Counted from the first letter of the stretch, positions 14,416 through 22,514 are shown. The stretch is 24,963 nucleotides of DNA from an uncultured Clostridia bacterium (GCA_937892655.1 CALBJC010000110.1:1-24963); one strand, 5' to 3'. The notes: a model not told the origin generated them from the letters alone. Numbers and translations: made by a program.

Positions 14416-15390
14416 TTATTCTTCAATAGCGTAGCAAGCAACGAAATGATCAGGACGGATTTCCTTGAGCTGTGGCATTTCAATAGCGCACTTTTCTGTT
14501 GCTCTTGGACATCTTGTTCTGAACGGACAGCCGCTAGGCATATGAAGAGGAGAAGGAACGTCGCCTTCGAGCTTTACACGCTGATTTGCTCTTGCAATCT
14601 TAGGATCAGGGACAGGAACAGCTGAAAGCAGAGAAATTGTATATGGGTGAACAGGGTTATGATAAATCTCGTTTGCAGGACCGATTTCGATGAGCTTGCC
14701 GAGATACATAACTGCAATTCTTGTTGAAATATGCTTTACAACCAGAAGGTCATGAGCGATAAAGAGATATGTCAGACCGAGCTTTTTCTGCAGGTCTTCA
14801 AACATATTTACAACCTGAGCCTGAATTGAAACGTCAAGCGCTGATACAGGTTCATCACATACAATAAACTTAGGGTCAACAGCAAGCGCTCTAGCGATAC
14901 CGATTCTCTGACGCTGACCGCCTGAGAATTCGTGGGCATAACGGGTAGCATGCTCGCTAGGAAGACCTACCAAATCCATAAGATGATGGATTTTTTCTTC
15001 ACGCTCTTTTTTGTTTGAATAGAGCTTATGAACATCCAAAGGTTCACCGATAATATCACTTACAGTCATACGAGGGTCAAGTGATGAATATGGGTCCTGG
15101 AAAACCATCTGAGCTTTCTTTCTGAAATCTGCGATTGACTTTTTGTCTTCGATACGCTGACCGTCAAACCAGATCTCGCCTGCAGTTGGCTTATAAAGGT
15201 GCAGAAGTGTTCTGCCGACTGTTGTTTTACCACAGCCTGACTCACCTACAAGACCAAGAGTTTCGCCTTCCTTGATAGAGAATGAAACATCGTCAACAGC
15301 CTTGAGCTTTAATGAGCCGAATATGCCGTTTGGTACATCGAAGTACTGCTTGAGGTTTTTTACCTCGAGAAGATTTTTATTTTCACTCAT
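14416..15390 (-). CDS. oppF: oligopeptide ABC transporter ATPase OppF
   Basis: OppF is one of two ATPases that power oligopeptide import. The 324-residue protein contains Walker A GESGCGKTT (about 49-57), the Q-loop VFQDPYSSLDPRM typical of OppF, the signature FSGGQRQRIGIARAL, Walker B IVCDEPVSALDVS and the H-loop FIAHDL. The C-terminal oligopeptide/dipeptide domain carries GCPFRTRCPRATEKC, whose four-Cys type pattern binds an iron-sulfur cluster in some OppD/DppD homologues. The start overlaps the end of oppD by eight bases, with GGAG ten bases upstream, so the pair is translationally coupled. It is the fourth gene of the operon. Confidence 0.95.
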   Translation of the reverse strand: MSENKNLLEVKNLKQYFDVPNGIFGSLKLKAVDDVSFSIKEGETLGLVGESGCGKTTVGRTLLHLYKPTAGEIWFDGQRIEDKKSIADFRKKAQMVFQDPYSSLDPRMTVSDIIGEPLDVHKLYSNKKEREEKIHHLMDLVGLPSEHATRYAHEFSGGQRQRIGIARALAVDPKFIVCDEPVSALDVSIQAQVVNMFEDLQKKLGLTYLFIAHDLLVVKHISTRIAVMYLGKLIEIGPANEIYHNPVHPYTISLLSAVPVPDPKIARANQRVKLEGDVPSPLHMPSGCPFRTRCPRATEKCAIEMPQLKEIRPDHFVACYAIEE

Positions 15391-16405
15391 TGTTATGCAT
15401 CTCCTCTACTTCAGATTCTGTCATAGAGCCATCTTCAATGGCATCCTTGAAATTATACCAACAGCTTGCAATGTGATTTTCATTGATTCTCTTTTCCTTT
15501 GCCTTGTGGCACAGACAAACCTTCATCGCATTATCGCAACGTGGTGAGAATGGACAGCCGTCAGGCATATTGAGAAGGTCAACAGGTGTACCGCCGATTG
15601 GCTCTAAGCGGTTACCCTCATCGTTAACTGATGGGATTGAACGTAAAAGACCCTTTGTATATTCGTGTCTTGGATTGTAGAAAATTTCGTCAGCTGTACC
15701 TCTTTCGCACACTTCACCGGCATACATAACGATAACCTCGTCACACATTTCAGCAACAACGCCGAGGTCGTGAGTGATAAGGATAACAGCCATACCAAGC
15801 TGCTTCTGCAAATCCTTGATAAGGTCAAGAATCTGTGCCTGAATAGTAACGTCAAGAGCAGTAGTTGGCTCATCGGCGATAAGAATATCAGGTTCACACG
15901 CGAGCGCCATAGCAATCATAACTCTCTGACGCATACCGCCTGAGAATTCATGAGGATACTGCTTGATACGCTTTTCAGGTTCGTTTACACCTACAAGTCT
16001 GAGCATTTCAATAGCTCTTTCCTTAGCCTGCTTCTTATCTCTGTCAGTATGGAGCATAATAGCTTCCATAAGCTGATTACCAATTGTGAAAACAGGGTTT
16101 AAGGATGTCATAGGGTCCTGGAAGATGATACTGATTTTATTACCACGGATTTCGTTGAGCTTTTCCTTTGGCGCACCAACAAGCTCCTGGTCCATATATT
16201 TAATGCTACCGGAAACAATTTTACCTGTACCGGCTAAAATCTGTAATATTGAGTAAGCGGATACACTCTTACCTGAGCCTGATTCGCCTACGATACCGAG
16301 CACCTTTCCCTTTTCGAGTGAGAAAGAAATGCCGTTTACCGCCTTAACTTCACCGGATGGGGTAAAGAAGGAAGTATGCAAGTCTTTAACTTCTAAAAGC
16401 TTCAT
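15383..16405 (-). CDS. oppD: oligopeptide ABC transporter ATPase OppD
   Basis: OppD is the partner ATPase of OppF. In 340 residues it has Walker A GESGSGKSV (about 38-46), Q-loop IIFQDPMTSLNPVFTIG (the OppD-type wording), signature EFSGGMRQRVMIAMAL, Walker B LIADEPTTALDVT and H-loop LITHDLGVVAEMC. The C-terminal domain ends in GCPFSPRCDNAMKVCLCHKA, with Cys residues placed as in oligopeptide transporter ATPases. GGGAGGG stands five bases ahead of the ATG. It begins 14 bp after oppC. The acidic tail (ESEVEEMHNNE) overlaps the oppF start. Confidence 0.95.
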   Translation of the reverse strand: MKLLEVKDLHTSFFTPSGEVKAVNGISFSLEKGKVLGIVGESGSGKSVSAYSILQILAGTGKIVSGSIKYMDQELVGAPKEKLNEIRGNKISIIFQDPMTSLNPVFTIGNQLMEAIMLHTDRDKKQAKERAIEMLRLVGVNEPEKRIKQYPHEFSGGMRQRVMIAMALACEPDILIADEPTTALDVTIQAQILDLIKDLQKQLGMAVILITHDLGVVAEMCDEVIVMYAGEVCERGTADEIFYNPRHEYTKGLLRSIPSVNDEGNRLEPIGGTPVDLLNMPDGCPFSPRCDNAMKVCLCHKAKEKRINENHIASCWYNFKDAIEDGSMTESEVEEMHNNE

Positions 16406-16419
16406 ATATACCCTCCCGA

Positions 16420-17502
16420 TTATTTCTTAAGCTTAGGGTCGAATGCGTCACGAAGACCATCACCCAAGAGGTTTAATGATAAAACGATAAGACAAATTGT
16501 AACAGCTGGAATGATAAGACGATATGCATAGCTGTCAACACCGCTCAGAGCATCAGATGCAAGTGAACCCAAGCTTGGCATAGGCATTGAAACACCAAGA
16601 CCTAAGAATGAGAGGTAGCTTTCTGTAAAGATAGCTGATGGGATCTGAAGAGCTGTTGAGATGATGATAACGCTTATACAGTTAGGGAGCATATGACGCT
16701 TGATGATATGAGCGCCTGATGCACCGATTGAACGAGCATTCAGAACATAGTCCTGCTGCTTGATTGTAAGGATCTGACCTCTGATAAGACGAGCCATACT
16801 TACCCAGTAAAGAAGGGCAAATACGATGAAGATACTGATCATACCTGTACCGATTTTTGCAAGGAATGTACCTTCAATATAAGGCTTTAATGTCAGATTC
16901 AGAACTGTTGAAAGAAGTATGATCATCAGAAGGTCAGGCAGAGAGTAGATAATATCTACAATACGCATCATAACAAGGTCAACCTTGCCGCCGTAGTAGC
17001 CTGAGATAGAGCCGTAAATAGCGCCGATGATCAAAACGATGATACTAGCAAAGAAACCTACTAAAAGAGAAATTCTTGTACCGTAGATAACACGGATAGC
17101 ATAGTCTCTGCCGTGAGCGTCAGTACCGAAGATGTGCGGGAAAATCTTTTCGCCGTTTTCGATACGAGCCTGTTCTGTAGCACCGTATTCAAAAGGCTTT
17201 AAGTTGTTGTAAGATGAGTCAGCAGCCTGACCTGCAACAACACCAAGCTGATCTTCATAGCTGTATGGATAAAAAATTGGTCCAAAAATAGCGATAAGAA
17301 CAATTATCAGGATAATAACAAGACAAGTCATAGCAATCTTGTTCTTTGAAAGTCTGCGCATACCATCCTTGAAGAAGGTTGTGCTTTCAGCCATTCTCTG
17401 CTGCATTGACTTTTCTTCATCTGTTGCCTTTTCAAAGCTCTGGAGATTGAGCTGTAAGCTTAAAGGATTTTTCTTTGGCATTTCATTGATATCTTTTTTC
17501 AT
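16420..17502 (-). CDS. oppC: oligopeptide ABC transporter permease OppC
   Basis: OppC is one half of the membrane channel. The 360-residue protein begins with an unusually long cytoplasmic stretch (about 1-55, with KNPLSLQLNLQSFEKATDEE and RRLSKNK), then a first membrane segment (TCLVIILIIVLIAIFGPIFY). The motif FGTDAHGRDYAIRVIYGTRIS is characteristic of OppC/DppC, and the EAA-loop (YVLNARSIGASGAHIIKRHMLP) contacts the ATPases. Four more membrane segments follow, and the end GDGLRDAFDPKLKK is the classic OppC C-terminus. AAAGGAGGG precedes the ATG. It starts 15 bp after oppB. Confidence 0.95.
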   Translation of the reverse strand: MKKDINEMPKKNPLSLQLNLQSFEKATDEEKSMQQRMAESTTFFKDGMRRLSKNKIAMTCLVIILIIVLIAIFGPIFYPYSYEDQLGVVAGQAADSSYNNLKPFEYGATEQARIENGEKIFPHIFGTDAHGRDYAIRVIYGTRISLLVGFFASIIVLIIGAIYGSISGYYGGKVDLVMMRIVDIIYSLPDLLMIILLSTVLNLTLKPYIEGTFLAKIGTGMISIFIVFALLYWVSMARLIRGQILTIKQQDYVLNARSIGASGAHIIKRHMLPNCISVIIISTALQIPSAIFTESYLSFLGLGVSMPMPSLGSLASDALSGVDSYAYRLIIPAVTICLIVLSLNLLGDGLRDAFDPKLKK

Positions 17503-17517
17503 TGAAAAATCCCTCCT

Positions 17518-18444
17518 TTATGACAAGTCGACACGAGGGTCGAAAATCTTGTAGCAGATGTCTGATAAAAGTGTCATAATAACCATGATTACAGAAAGGA
17601 AGATTGTTGTACCCATAATCATAGGATAGTCACGGTTGATGATACTTGAATAGAAATAGTCACCAACGCCAGGTACGGCAAAAATCTTTTCTACAACCAA
17701 GCTACCTGTCAAAATGTAAGCAATCATAGGGCCTACATATGTGATAACAGGAGTTACAGCGTTCTTTAATGAGTGCTTGAAGATAACCTTTGCAGGTGAA
17801 ACACCCTTTGCACGAGCAGTACGGATGTAGTCCTGACCGAGAACGTCAAGCATTGAAGAACGGGTAAGACGGGTAATGTATGCCATTGGATACAAGCTCA
17901 GCGCAATAACAGGTAAAATAAGACCGTCAGCCGTTGTACCGTTTGCAGGGAAGATAGGAATCTTTACGCAAAACAGCATCAGAAGAATCGTCGCTATAAT
18001 AAACGACGGCATCGCAACGCTGGCCGTTGACAGAACCATTATTACCTTATCTATAATCTTGTTGTGGAAAACCGCTGCAAGCGAGCCCAGAACAAGACCA
18101 AAAACAATAGCAATACCCGCAGCCATAAGACCGAGCTTACCTGATGTCTGGAAACCTTCTAAGATAAGGTCAGTTACATTTCTACCCTTAAGCTTGATAG
18201 ATGGGCCGAAGTCAAACTTCAGTACATCCTTAAGGTATGTAACATACTGTTCCATAACAGGCTTGTCCAGACCGTATTTAGCTTCAAGCTGAGCAGTAAC
18301 TGCAGGGCTAGGAGCCTTTTCACTAAGGAACGGACCGCCAGGGATTGCCTTCATAACGAAGAATGTGATTGTAATGACAATAAATATCGTAAATAACGCA
18401 AGCAAAACACGCTTAACGATATAAAGCGCCAATTTTGAATCCAA
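17518..18444 (-). CDS. oppB: oligopeptide ABC transporter permease OppB
   Basis: OppB is the other half of the channel and the first gene of the operon. Hallmarks are the N-terminal membrane helix YIVKRVLLALFTIFIVITIT, the following PGGPF, the EAA-loop QDYIRTARAKGVSPAKVIFKHSLKNA and the C-terminal KIFDPRVD. Six membrane segments are expected and visible. The start is ambiguous. An ATG at 18453 abuts the AGAGGAG site with no spacing, while the TTG three codons later (18444) has a normal nine-base gap. I chose the TTG; using the ATG adds only three residues. The transcript has a leader of roughly 80 nt containing a small hairpin. Confidence 0.93.
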   Translation of the reverse strand: MDSKLALYIVKRVLLALFTIFIVITITFFVMKAIPGGPFLSEKAPSPAVTAQLEAKYGLDKPVMEQYVTYLKDVLKFDFGPSIKLKGRNVTDLILEGFQTSGKLGLMAAGIAIVFGLVLGSLAAVFHNKIIDKVIMVLSTASVAMPSFIIATILLMLFCVKIPIFPANGTTADGLILPVIALSLYPMAYITRLTRSSMLDVLGQDYIRTARAKGVSPAKVIFKHSLKNAVTPVITYVGPMIAYILTGSLVVEKIFAVPGVGDYFYSSIINRDYPMIMGTTIFLSVIMVIMTLLSDICYKIFDPRVDLS

Positions 18445-18487
18445 GATGTTCATCTCCTCTAACAGATTATCGCTTTAGCACGGTAAA

Positions 18488-18506
18488 ATGCGCAAAAAGG
18501 CGCAAT
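18488..18506 (-). promoter_or_regulatory. small hairpin in the opp leader
   Basis: On the minus strand TGCGC and GCGCA flank a 6-nt C/T-rich loop, followed by ATTTTA. It lies downstream of the predicted opp start site. Five GC-rich pairs are too few to call a terminator; it may be a leader structure or an operator half-site pair. Confidence 0.35.
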
Positions 18507-18532
18507 TCACCCACTATCGCGTGTATTTATAC

Positions 18533-18561
18533 ATTGTACCACATTTCAACTTAAAATACAA
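18533..18561 (-). promoter_or_regulatory. promoter of the opp operon
   Basis: On the minus strand TTGTAT (18556-18561), a 17-bp spacer and an extended -10 TGGTACAAT (TACAAT at 18533-18538). It lies in the 186-195-bp gap after the Xaa-Pro aminopeptidase gene. The rest of the gap (18562-18639) is AT-rich with no further feature seen. Confidence 0.7.
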
Positions 18562-18639
18562 GAAAAATATTGATTTTTATTATTTTTTTGTACTTTTGCA
18601 ACAGATTGTTTTAATTTTAACAATTTTATGGTCAGGTTT

Positions 18640-19710
18640 TTATAAAATAATGAGCTCTTTTGGGCTATTTGTAAGATTTATTGAGCCATCTTTTGTAACA
18701 TATACCATATCTTCAATTCTCACACCAAATTTGTTTTCAAGATAGATACCAGGCTCAACTGTCATAATTGTACCCTCTTTCAGGATTTCCTTGCACCTTG
18801 CATTGAAATTTGGTGATTCATGAATTTCAATACCAACGCTGTGGCCAAGACCATGACCAAAACAGCCTTCGTAGCCGGCATTATAGATAATATCACGTGC
18901 TACCTTATCAATATCAAAGCAGACCTTACCTGCACACACCTGTTTTTCAGCCTCAAGCTGTGCAGTAAGTACTGTCTGATAAACATTCTTCATCTCATCG
19001 GTTGCAAAACCTACTGCAACAGTTCTTGTCATATCCGAGCGATAGCCGTTATATACAGCGCCAAAATCCATAGTAACAAAATCACCGTTTTCGATAACCT
19101 TATCAGTAGGAACACCGTGTGGCAGAGATGAGTTTTTGCCTGAAACTACGATAAAGTCAAATGAAACGCCCTCGCTGCCGAGCTTTCTCATATAAAACTC
19201 CATATCAAGCATAAGCTCGCGCTCTGTGATACCAGGCTTTATACGGGTTAATACATACTCAAAGGTCTTATCTGTATATTCCTGAGCTTTTCTGATATAC
19301 TCAAGCTCCTGCTTTGTCTTTACTACTCGCATATCATCGGTAATCTTATCAAACTTATCAGAGTCAGAAACCTCAACACCGCAGAGCACATTGCAAAGAG
19401 CTGTATATCTGCCAAGAGGAGTTCTGTCTGCTTCAAGATAGAGCTTTGTAATGCCATACTTTTTGCAGAGATCTGAGATTTCGCTGTCATCACGGGAGGA
19501 TAATACGACCTCACAGCTGTTTACAACGCTTTTTGCCTTTTCAATATAGCGAAAATCAATAAGAAAAACTGCGTTATCAGGGCAGATGAAAACTGAACCT
19601 TCGCTTGAATGAAAGCCAGTATAGTAAAAGCGGTTGACATCACTTATAACTAAAAAAGCTTCACCCTTCTGAAGATTTTTCTGAATAGTTTTAATTCTGT
19701 TATCAAACAT
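18640..19710 (-). CDS. M24B Xaa-Pro aminopeptidase/dipeptidase
   Basis: This 356-residue cytoplasmic metallopeptidase releases residues next to proline. The N-terminal creatinase-like domain (about 1-125) is followed by the pita-bread catalytic domain. All five metal ligands are visible: Asp215 in TMDFGAVY, Asp226 in SDMTRTV, His290 in GHGLGHSVGIEIHE, Glu319 in TVEPGIY and Glu333 in RIEDMVYV. The length fits short bacterial PepQ/PepP-like enzymes of about 355 residues. AGGAGG precedes the ATG at 19710. No clear terminator separates it from opp on the same strand, so readthrough into oppB is possible. It complements the transporter by cutting Pro-containing peptides. Aminopeptidase and dipeptidase activity cannot be told apart from sequence. 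Confidence 0.93.
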   Translation of the reverse strand: MFDNRIKTIQKNLQKGEAFLVISDVNRFYYTGFHSSEGSVFICPDNAVFLIDFRYIEKAKSVVNSCEVVLSSRDDSEISDLCKKYGITKLYLEADRTPLGRYTALCNVLCGVEVSDSDKFDKITDDMRVVKTKQELEYIRKAQEYTDKTFEYVLTRIKPGITERELMLDMEFYMRKLGSEGVSFDFIVVSGKNSSLPHGVPTDKVIENGDFVTMDFGAVYNGYRSDMTRTVAVGFATDEMKNVYQTVLTAQLEAEKQVCAGKVCFDIDKVARDIIYNAGYEGCFGHGLGHSVGIEIHESPNFNARCKEILKEGTIMTVEPGIYLENKFGVRIEDMVYVTKDGSINLTNSPKELIIL

Positions 19711-19766
19711 AAGACTTCCTCCTGAGAATAATCTTTGTAAAGTTTATAAAAATATGCGGTAAAACT

Positions 19767-19796
19767 TAAAAATCCCCGTTCATAAGAACGAGGATT
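19767..19796 (-). terminator. terminator of the tRNA-Arg gene
   Basis: An 11-bp stem with one G-T pair (19771-19781 with 19786-19796, core AATCCCCGTTC) and a 4-nt loop is followed on the minus strand by TTTTT. It begins three bases after the encoded CCA. Confidence 0.88.
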
Positions 19797-19798
19797 TC

Positions 19799-19875
19799 TG
19801 GCGTGCCTGGAGGGATTCGAACCCCCGACCTTTTGGTTCGTAGCCAAACACTCTATCCGGCTGAGCTACAAGCAC
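19799..19875 (-). tRNA. tRNA-Arg (anticodon ACG)
   Basis: On the minus strand a complete 77-nt cloverleaf can be folded. Acceptor GTGCTTG pairs with CAGGCAC (one U-G pair), the D-arm carries AGCTCAGCCGGATAGAG, the anticodon stem is TTTGG/CCAAA around loop CTACGAA, and the T-arm is GGGGG-TTCGAAT-CCCTC. The anticodon ACG reads CGN arginine codons after deamination of A34 to inosine by TadA. The discriminator is G and the 3' CCA is encoded. It has its own consensus promoter and terminator. Confidence 0.97.
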
Positions 19876-19895
19876 ACATCATTTAACAGTTATTG

Positions 19896-19924
19896 ATTAT
19901 ATCATACATTGATGCTTTTGTCAA
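19896..19924 (-). promoter_or_regulatory. perfect consensus promoter of tRNA-Arg
   Basis: On the minus strand TTGACA (19919-19924), 17 bp, and extended -10 TGATATAAT (TATAAT at 19896-19901). Both hexamers match the SigA consensus exactly, as expected for a stable RNA gene. Confidence 0.92.
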
Positions 19925-19941
19925 GCCTTTTTAAATATAAA

Positions 19942-19970
19942 AAAGGCACTCTGAAAATCAGAGTGCCTTT
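19942..19970 (-). terminator. terminator of the SGNH lipoprotein gene
   Basis: A 13-bp perfect stem AAAGGCACTCTGA (19942-19954) with TCAGAGTGCCTTT (19958-19970) and a 3-nt loop is followed on the minus strand by more T. It insulates the tRNA promoter. Confidence 0.9.
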
Positions 19971-19988
19971 GTGTATTATTACTATCAA

Positions 19989-21254
19989 TTATGAGAGCAA
20001 CCAGCTTGCAATCTGGAATGCAGGCTTTTCACCGATAAGCTGAACTTCAACAATGTGAGTTGCTTCTTCTTCGCCTGAGTAGAGAGGAACTGATTCTAAG
20101 TAGTTACCCCATCCGCCCGGGAAGTCAGCGTCGATTGTAGCAACCTCTTGGCCGTCTACCTTGATAATAGCTGTAGCACCCTTACCGCCGATTGACTCGA
20201 AGTATACCATACCGATATTCTTAGCTGTGATTTCAAACTTAGCGTATGACTCAGCTGCATTTACAGCCCAGCCCTTCTTGAAGCTTGAGAAACCAAATTC
20301 AAGAGTAAAGTTGCCTTCTTCCAATGTAACAACCTTGTCTGATTCACGGTTGTTGAGTGAAGCGTTAGCGTAGATATTACCTGCGTATGGCTCATATGTA
20401 GCCTCAGGCTTTGTTGTACCGAAACCTTCTGCTGATGCTACTACAGGCTCAAGATACTTCTGGATAAGCTGGCTTAAGAAAACGTGACCCTTATCGTTAG
20501 GGTGGATGTTGTCAGGTGAGATCTCCTTCCAGTCAAGGTTGCCCTTAACTACTTCAGGATAGATAACCTCACGGTAGCTGATAACAGGAATATCATAGTG
20601 CTTAGCGATAGGCTCATGAACTGTTGTAAGTGATGTGCCGTTTTCCTGAGTCATGATAATACTCAGAACTGCAGGCTGAGACTCACTTGTCAAAAGCTTA
20701 TAAAGCAAGCTGTCGTATGAGTTTGTATTCTTAGCAGCGCTTGTATCGTTTACTGAGAATTCAACAAATACGATGTCAGGATTCTGAGAGATAACATCTC
20801 TGTCAGCTCTGTGAACACCGAGGTATGAGTCAGTAGCACCGATACCTGCATTTACAGTATTAACTGTAACGCCAAGAGTTTCACCGATCCATCTTGATGT
20901 CTGGTTTACATAGTTGTTGTAAGAATCTGTTGCAGATGAGCCCTGAGTAATTGAACCGCCGATGTATGCAACTGTAATCTCGCCGCTTTCCTTAGCTTCA
21001 TTGATAACAGCCTTTAATCTGTCGGTATTACCTTCATTTAAAATAGCTCTTTCCATCATAGCTTCTGTAGGGCCTGCAGAAATATCAACAGGGCCTTCGT
21101 CAACAACAGGCTCTGTTACCTGGGCCTGAGTTGTTGTAGCAGCTGTAGTAGTTGTTGTTGAAGAGTTGTCAGTAGTTGAGCTTTCTTCACTGCCGCATGA
21201 TGCGAGTGACAAAGCCATCAACATAGCGCACAAGAGTGCTGATAACTTTTTCAT
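19989..21254 (-). CDS. secreted SGNH/GDSL hydrolase lipoprotein, likely esterase
   Basis: This 421-residue lipoprotein has a signal peptide ending in SLASCGS with the acylated Cys at 20. A Ser/Thr-rich linker (about 22-48) projects the catalytic domain from the membrane. The SGNH blocks are present: GGSIT (99-103, nucleophile Ser101), Gly in NAGIGA (135-140), Asn169 in FSVND, and the Asp248-x-x-His251 pair in SPDNIHPND. A C-terminal beta-rich domain (about 285-421, containing FGFSSFKKGWAVNAAES and IIKVDGQE) may bind carbohydrate. The enzyme probably removes acetyl or other acyl groups from plant or host polysaccharides outside the cell. GGAGG precedes the ATG. It is divergent from a second SGNH hydrolase. 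The exact substrate is unknown. Confidence 0.88.
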   Translation of the reverse strand: MKKLSALLCAMLMALSLASCGSEESSTTDNSSTTTTTAATTTQAQVTEPVVDEGPVDISAGPTEAMMERAILNEGNTDRLKAVINEAKESGEITVAYIGGSITQGSSATDSYNNYVNQTSRWIGETLGVTVNTVNAGIGATDSYLGVHRADRDVISQNPDIVFVEFSVNDTSAAKNTNSYDSLLYKLLTSESQPAVLSIIMTQENGTSLTTVHEPIAKHYDIPVISYREVIYPEVVKGNLDWKEISPDNIHPNDKGHVFLSQLIQKYLEPVVASAEGFGTTKPEATYEPYAGNIYANASLNNRESDKVVTLEEGNFTLEFGFSSFKKGWAVNAAESYAKFEITAKNIGMVYFESIGGKGATAIIKVDGQEVATIDADFPGGWGNYLESVPLYSGEEEATHIVEVQLIGEKPAFQIASWLLS

Positions 21255-21287
21255 TATAGATAACCTCCAAGTAGTAAGTATAACATT

Positions 21288-21315
21288 ATTATACTCTTAT
21301 ACTGAAAAAAATCAA
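21288..21315 (-). promoter_or_regulatory. promoter of the SGNH lipoprotein gene
   Basis: On the minus strand TTGATT (21310-21315), a 16-bp spacer and TATAAT (21288-21293) lie about 30 bp upstream of the start codon. Confidence 0.75.
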
Positions 21316-21322
21316 GTAGTAT

Positions 21323-21345
21323 TTATAAATTTTAAAAATTTATAA
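21323..21345. repeat. AT-rich perfect inverted repeat between divergent esterase genes
   Basis: Arms of 11 bp (TTATAAATTTT and AAAATTTATAA) flank a single central A. It lies midway between the two divergent promoters. It could be an UP-element, a regulator site or a chance AT-rich palindrome. Confidence 0.5.
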
Positions 21346-21351
21346 TTTTCT

Positions 21352-21359
21352 AAACGTTT
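21352..21359. promoter_or_regulatory. candidate LacI-type operator core
   Basis: The palindrome AAACGTTT with a central CG lies six bases upstream of the -35 of the CE2-like gene. LacI-family operators often have such a core. The match is short, so it is only a candidate. Confidence 0.3.
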
Positions 21360-21365
21360 TCAAAC

Positions 21366-21394
21366 TTGACAAGGCTGTATTATAAGGTTACAAT
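21366..21394 (+). promoter_or_regulatory. promoter of the CE2-like esterase gene
   Basis: Perfect TTGACA (21366-21371), a 17-bp spacer and TACAAT (21389-21394). The start codon is 30 bp downstream, preceded by GGAGGAGG. Confidence 0.85.
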
Positions 21395-21423
21395 AATAAA
21401 AAGACTATAGGAGGAGGATTTTT

Positions 21424-22479
21424 ATGAATCAAATACTTATAACAGCTGATAACGAGAATTTATCATATATGGGCAGAATTGAGTTTGATAACCCTAAAGC
21501 GCCTAAGTTTTTCTACGCAGGCTCAAACGTTACTATGCGCTTTATCGGCACAGAGGTTTCAGTAAAGCTTAAAAACTACCGTTTTTATAACAAAATGGAG
21601 CTTGGCTTTCTTATCGACGGCAGAGAGGATAAATTCTCAATCGACAAGAACGATGAAGAAATTCAGATTAAAATAGCAGATGGTCTTGAATATAAAGAAC
21701 ATACTATTACATTATTTAAAAGACAGGATGCTACTCACTATTTTGAATTCTTCGGCTTTGTAATCGATGGTGAGGTTTTACCGCCTATGCCAAAGTATGA
21801 AAGAAGAATTGAAGTTTTTGGCGACTCAGTATCTGCAGGCGCTGTATGCGAAGCGGCTGATTATGTGGGTAAATGCGACCCCGAAAATACCGACGGTATC
21901 TATGACAACGCATGGCACTCATACGCTATGACAGTTGCAAGAAACTTCGGTGCTCAGATCCATAACAACGCTCAGGGCGGTATCGCACTTTTTGATAATA
22001 CAGGCTATTATCATGCGCCAAACTATATCGGTCTTGAAACAAGCTACAATAAGCTTTGCTATTTCCCTGAATATAAATTTACTCCTTGGGATTTCTCAAA
22101 GTATACCCCTCACGTTGTAATTGTTGCTATCGGTCAGAACGACCCTCATAACGAAGGTAATCCTGACAACAATATTCACGATTCTGAATACCGCGCTAAA
22201 TGGAAGGCAAAGTATAAGGAAATTCTCAGCGATTTGAGATACCACTATCCAAAGGCTACTATTATTTTAATGACAACAGTTTTAATGCACGATCCTGACT
22301 GGGATAACGCTATCGAAGAATCACGCATTGAGCTTTCAGACAGCAGAATTTATCACTATATGTTTACAAGAAACGGTGCGGCAACTCCAGGTCACCCAAG
22401 AATTGCAGAGCAGCAGGAAATGGCCGAGGAACTCACCCGATTCATTTCAAATCTTCCATACGATGTATGGGCTGAATAA
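21424..22479 (+). CDS. CE2-like SGNH carbohydrate esterase, cytoplasmic
   Basis: This 351-residue enzyme has the two-domain layout of carbohydrate esterase family 2: an N-terminal beta jelly-roll (about 1-120, GRIEFDNPKAPKFFYAGSNV, MRFIGTEVSVKL, LGFLIDG) and a C-terminal SGNH domain. Catalytic blocks are GDSVSAG (nucleophile Ser135), GQND (Asn239) and PGHPR (His324). The Asp expected three residues before the His is Thr321, as in CE2 enzymes that work with a Ser-His dyad. There is no signal peptide, so it should act in the cytoplasm, perhaps deacetylating imported xylo- or manno-oligosaccharides. It is divergent from the secreted SGNH lipoprotein and followed by an AraC-GGDEF regulator. Its own promoter and terminator make it monocistronic. 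Confidence 0.88.
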   Translation: MNQILITADNENLSYMGRIEFDNPKAPKFFYAGSNVTMRFIGTEVSVKLKNYRFYNKMELGFLIDGREDKFSIDKNDEEIQIKIADGLEYKEHTITLFKRQDATHYFEFFGFVIDGEVLPPMPKYERRIEVFGDSVSAGAVCEAADYVGKCDPENTDGIYDNAWHSYAMTVARNFGAQIHNNAQGGIALFDNTGYYHAPNYIGLETSYNKLCYFPEYKFTPWDFSKYTPHVVIVAIGQNDPHNEGNPDNNIHDSEYRAKWKAKYKEILSDLRYHYPKATIILMTTVLMHDPDWDNAIEESRIELSDSRIYHYMFTRNGAATPGHPRIAEQQEMAEELTRFISNLPYDVWAE

Positions 22480-22485
22480 GATTTC

Positions 22486-22514
22486 AAGGCTTCTGATATA
22501 CAGAAGCCTTTTTT
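22486..22514 (+). terminator. terminator of the CE2-like gene
   Basis: Perfect 10-bp stem AAGGCTTCTG (22486-22495) with CAGAAGCCTT (22501-22510), a 5-nt loop and a following T-run. Confidence 0.92.

Noticed and set aside
19942..19970. Possible CRISPR-like or repeat-derived hairpin
   Set aside because: It is a single terminator with T-run after the SGNH gene. No repeated spacer structure exists anywhere in the window.
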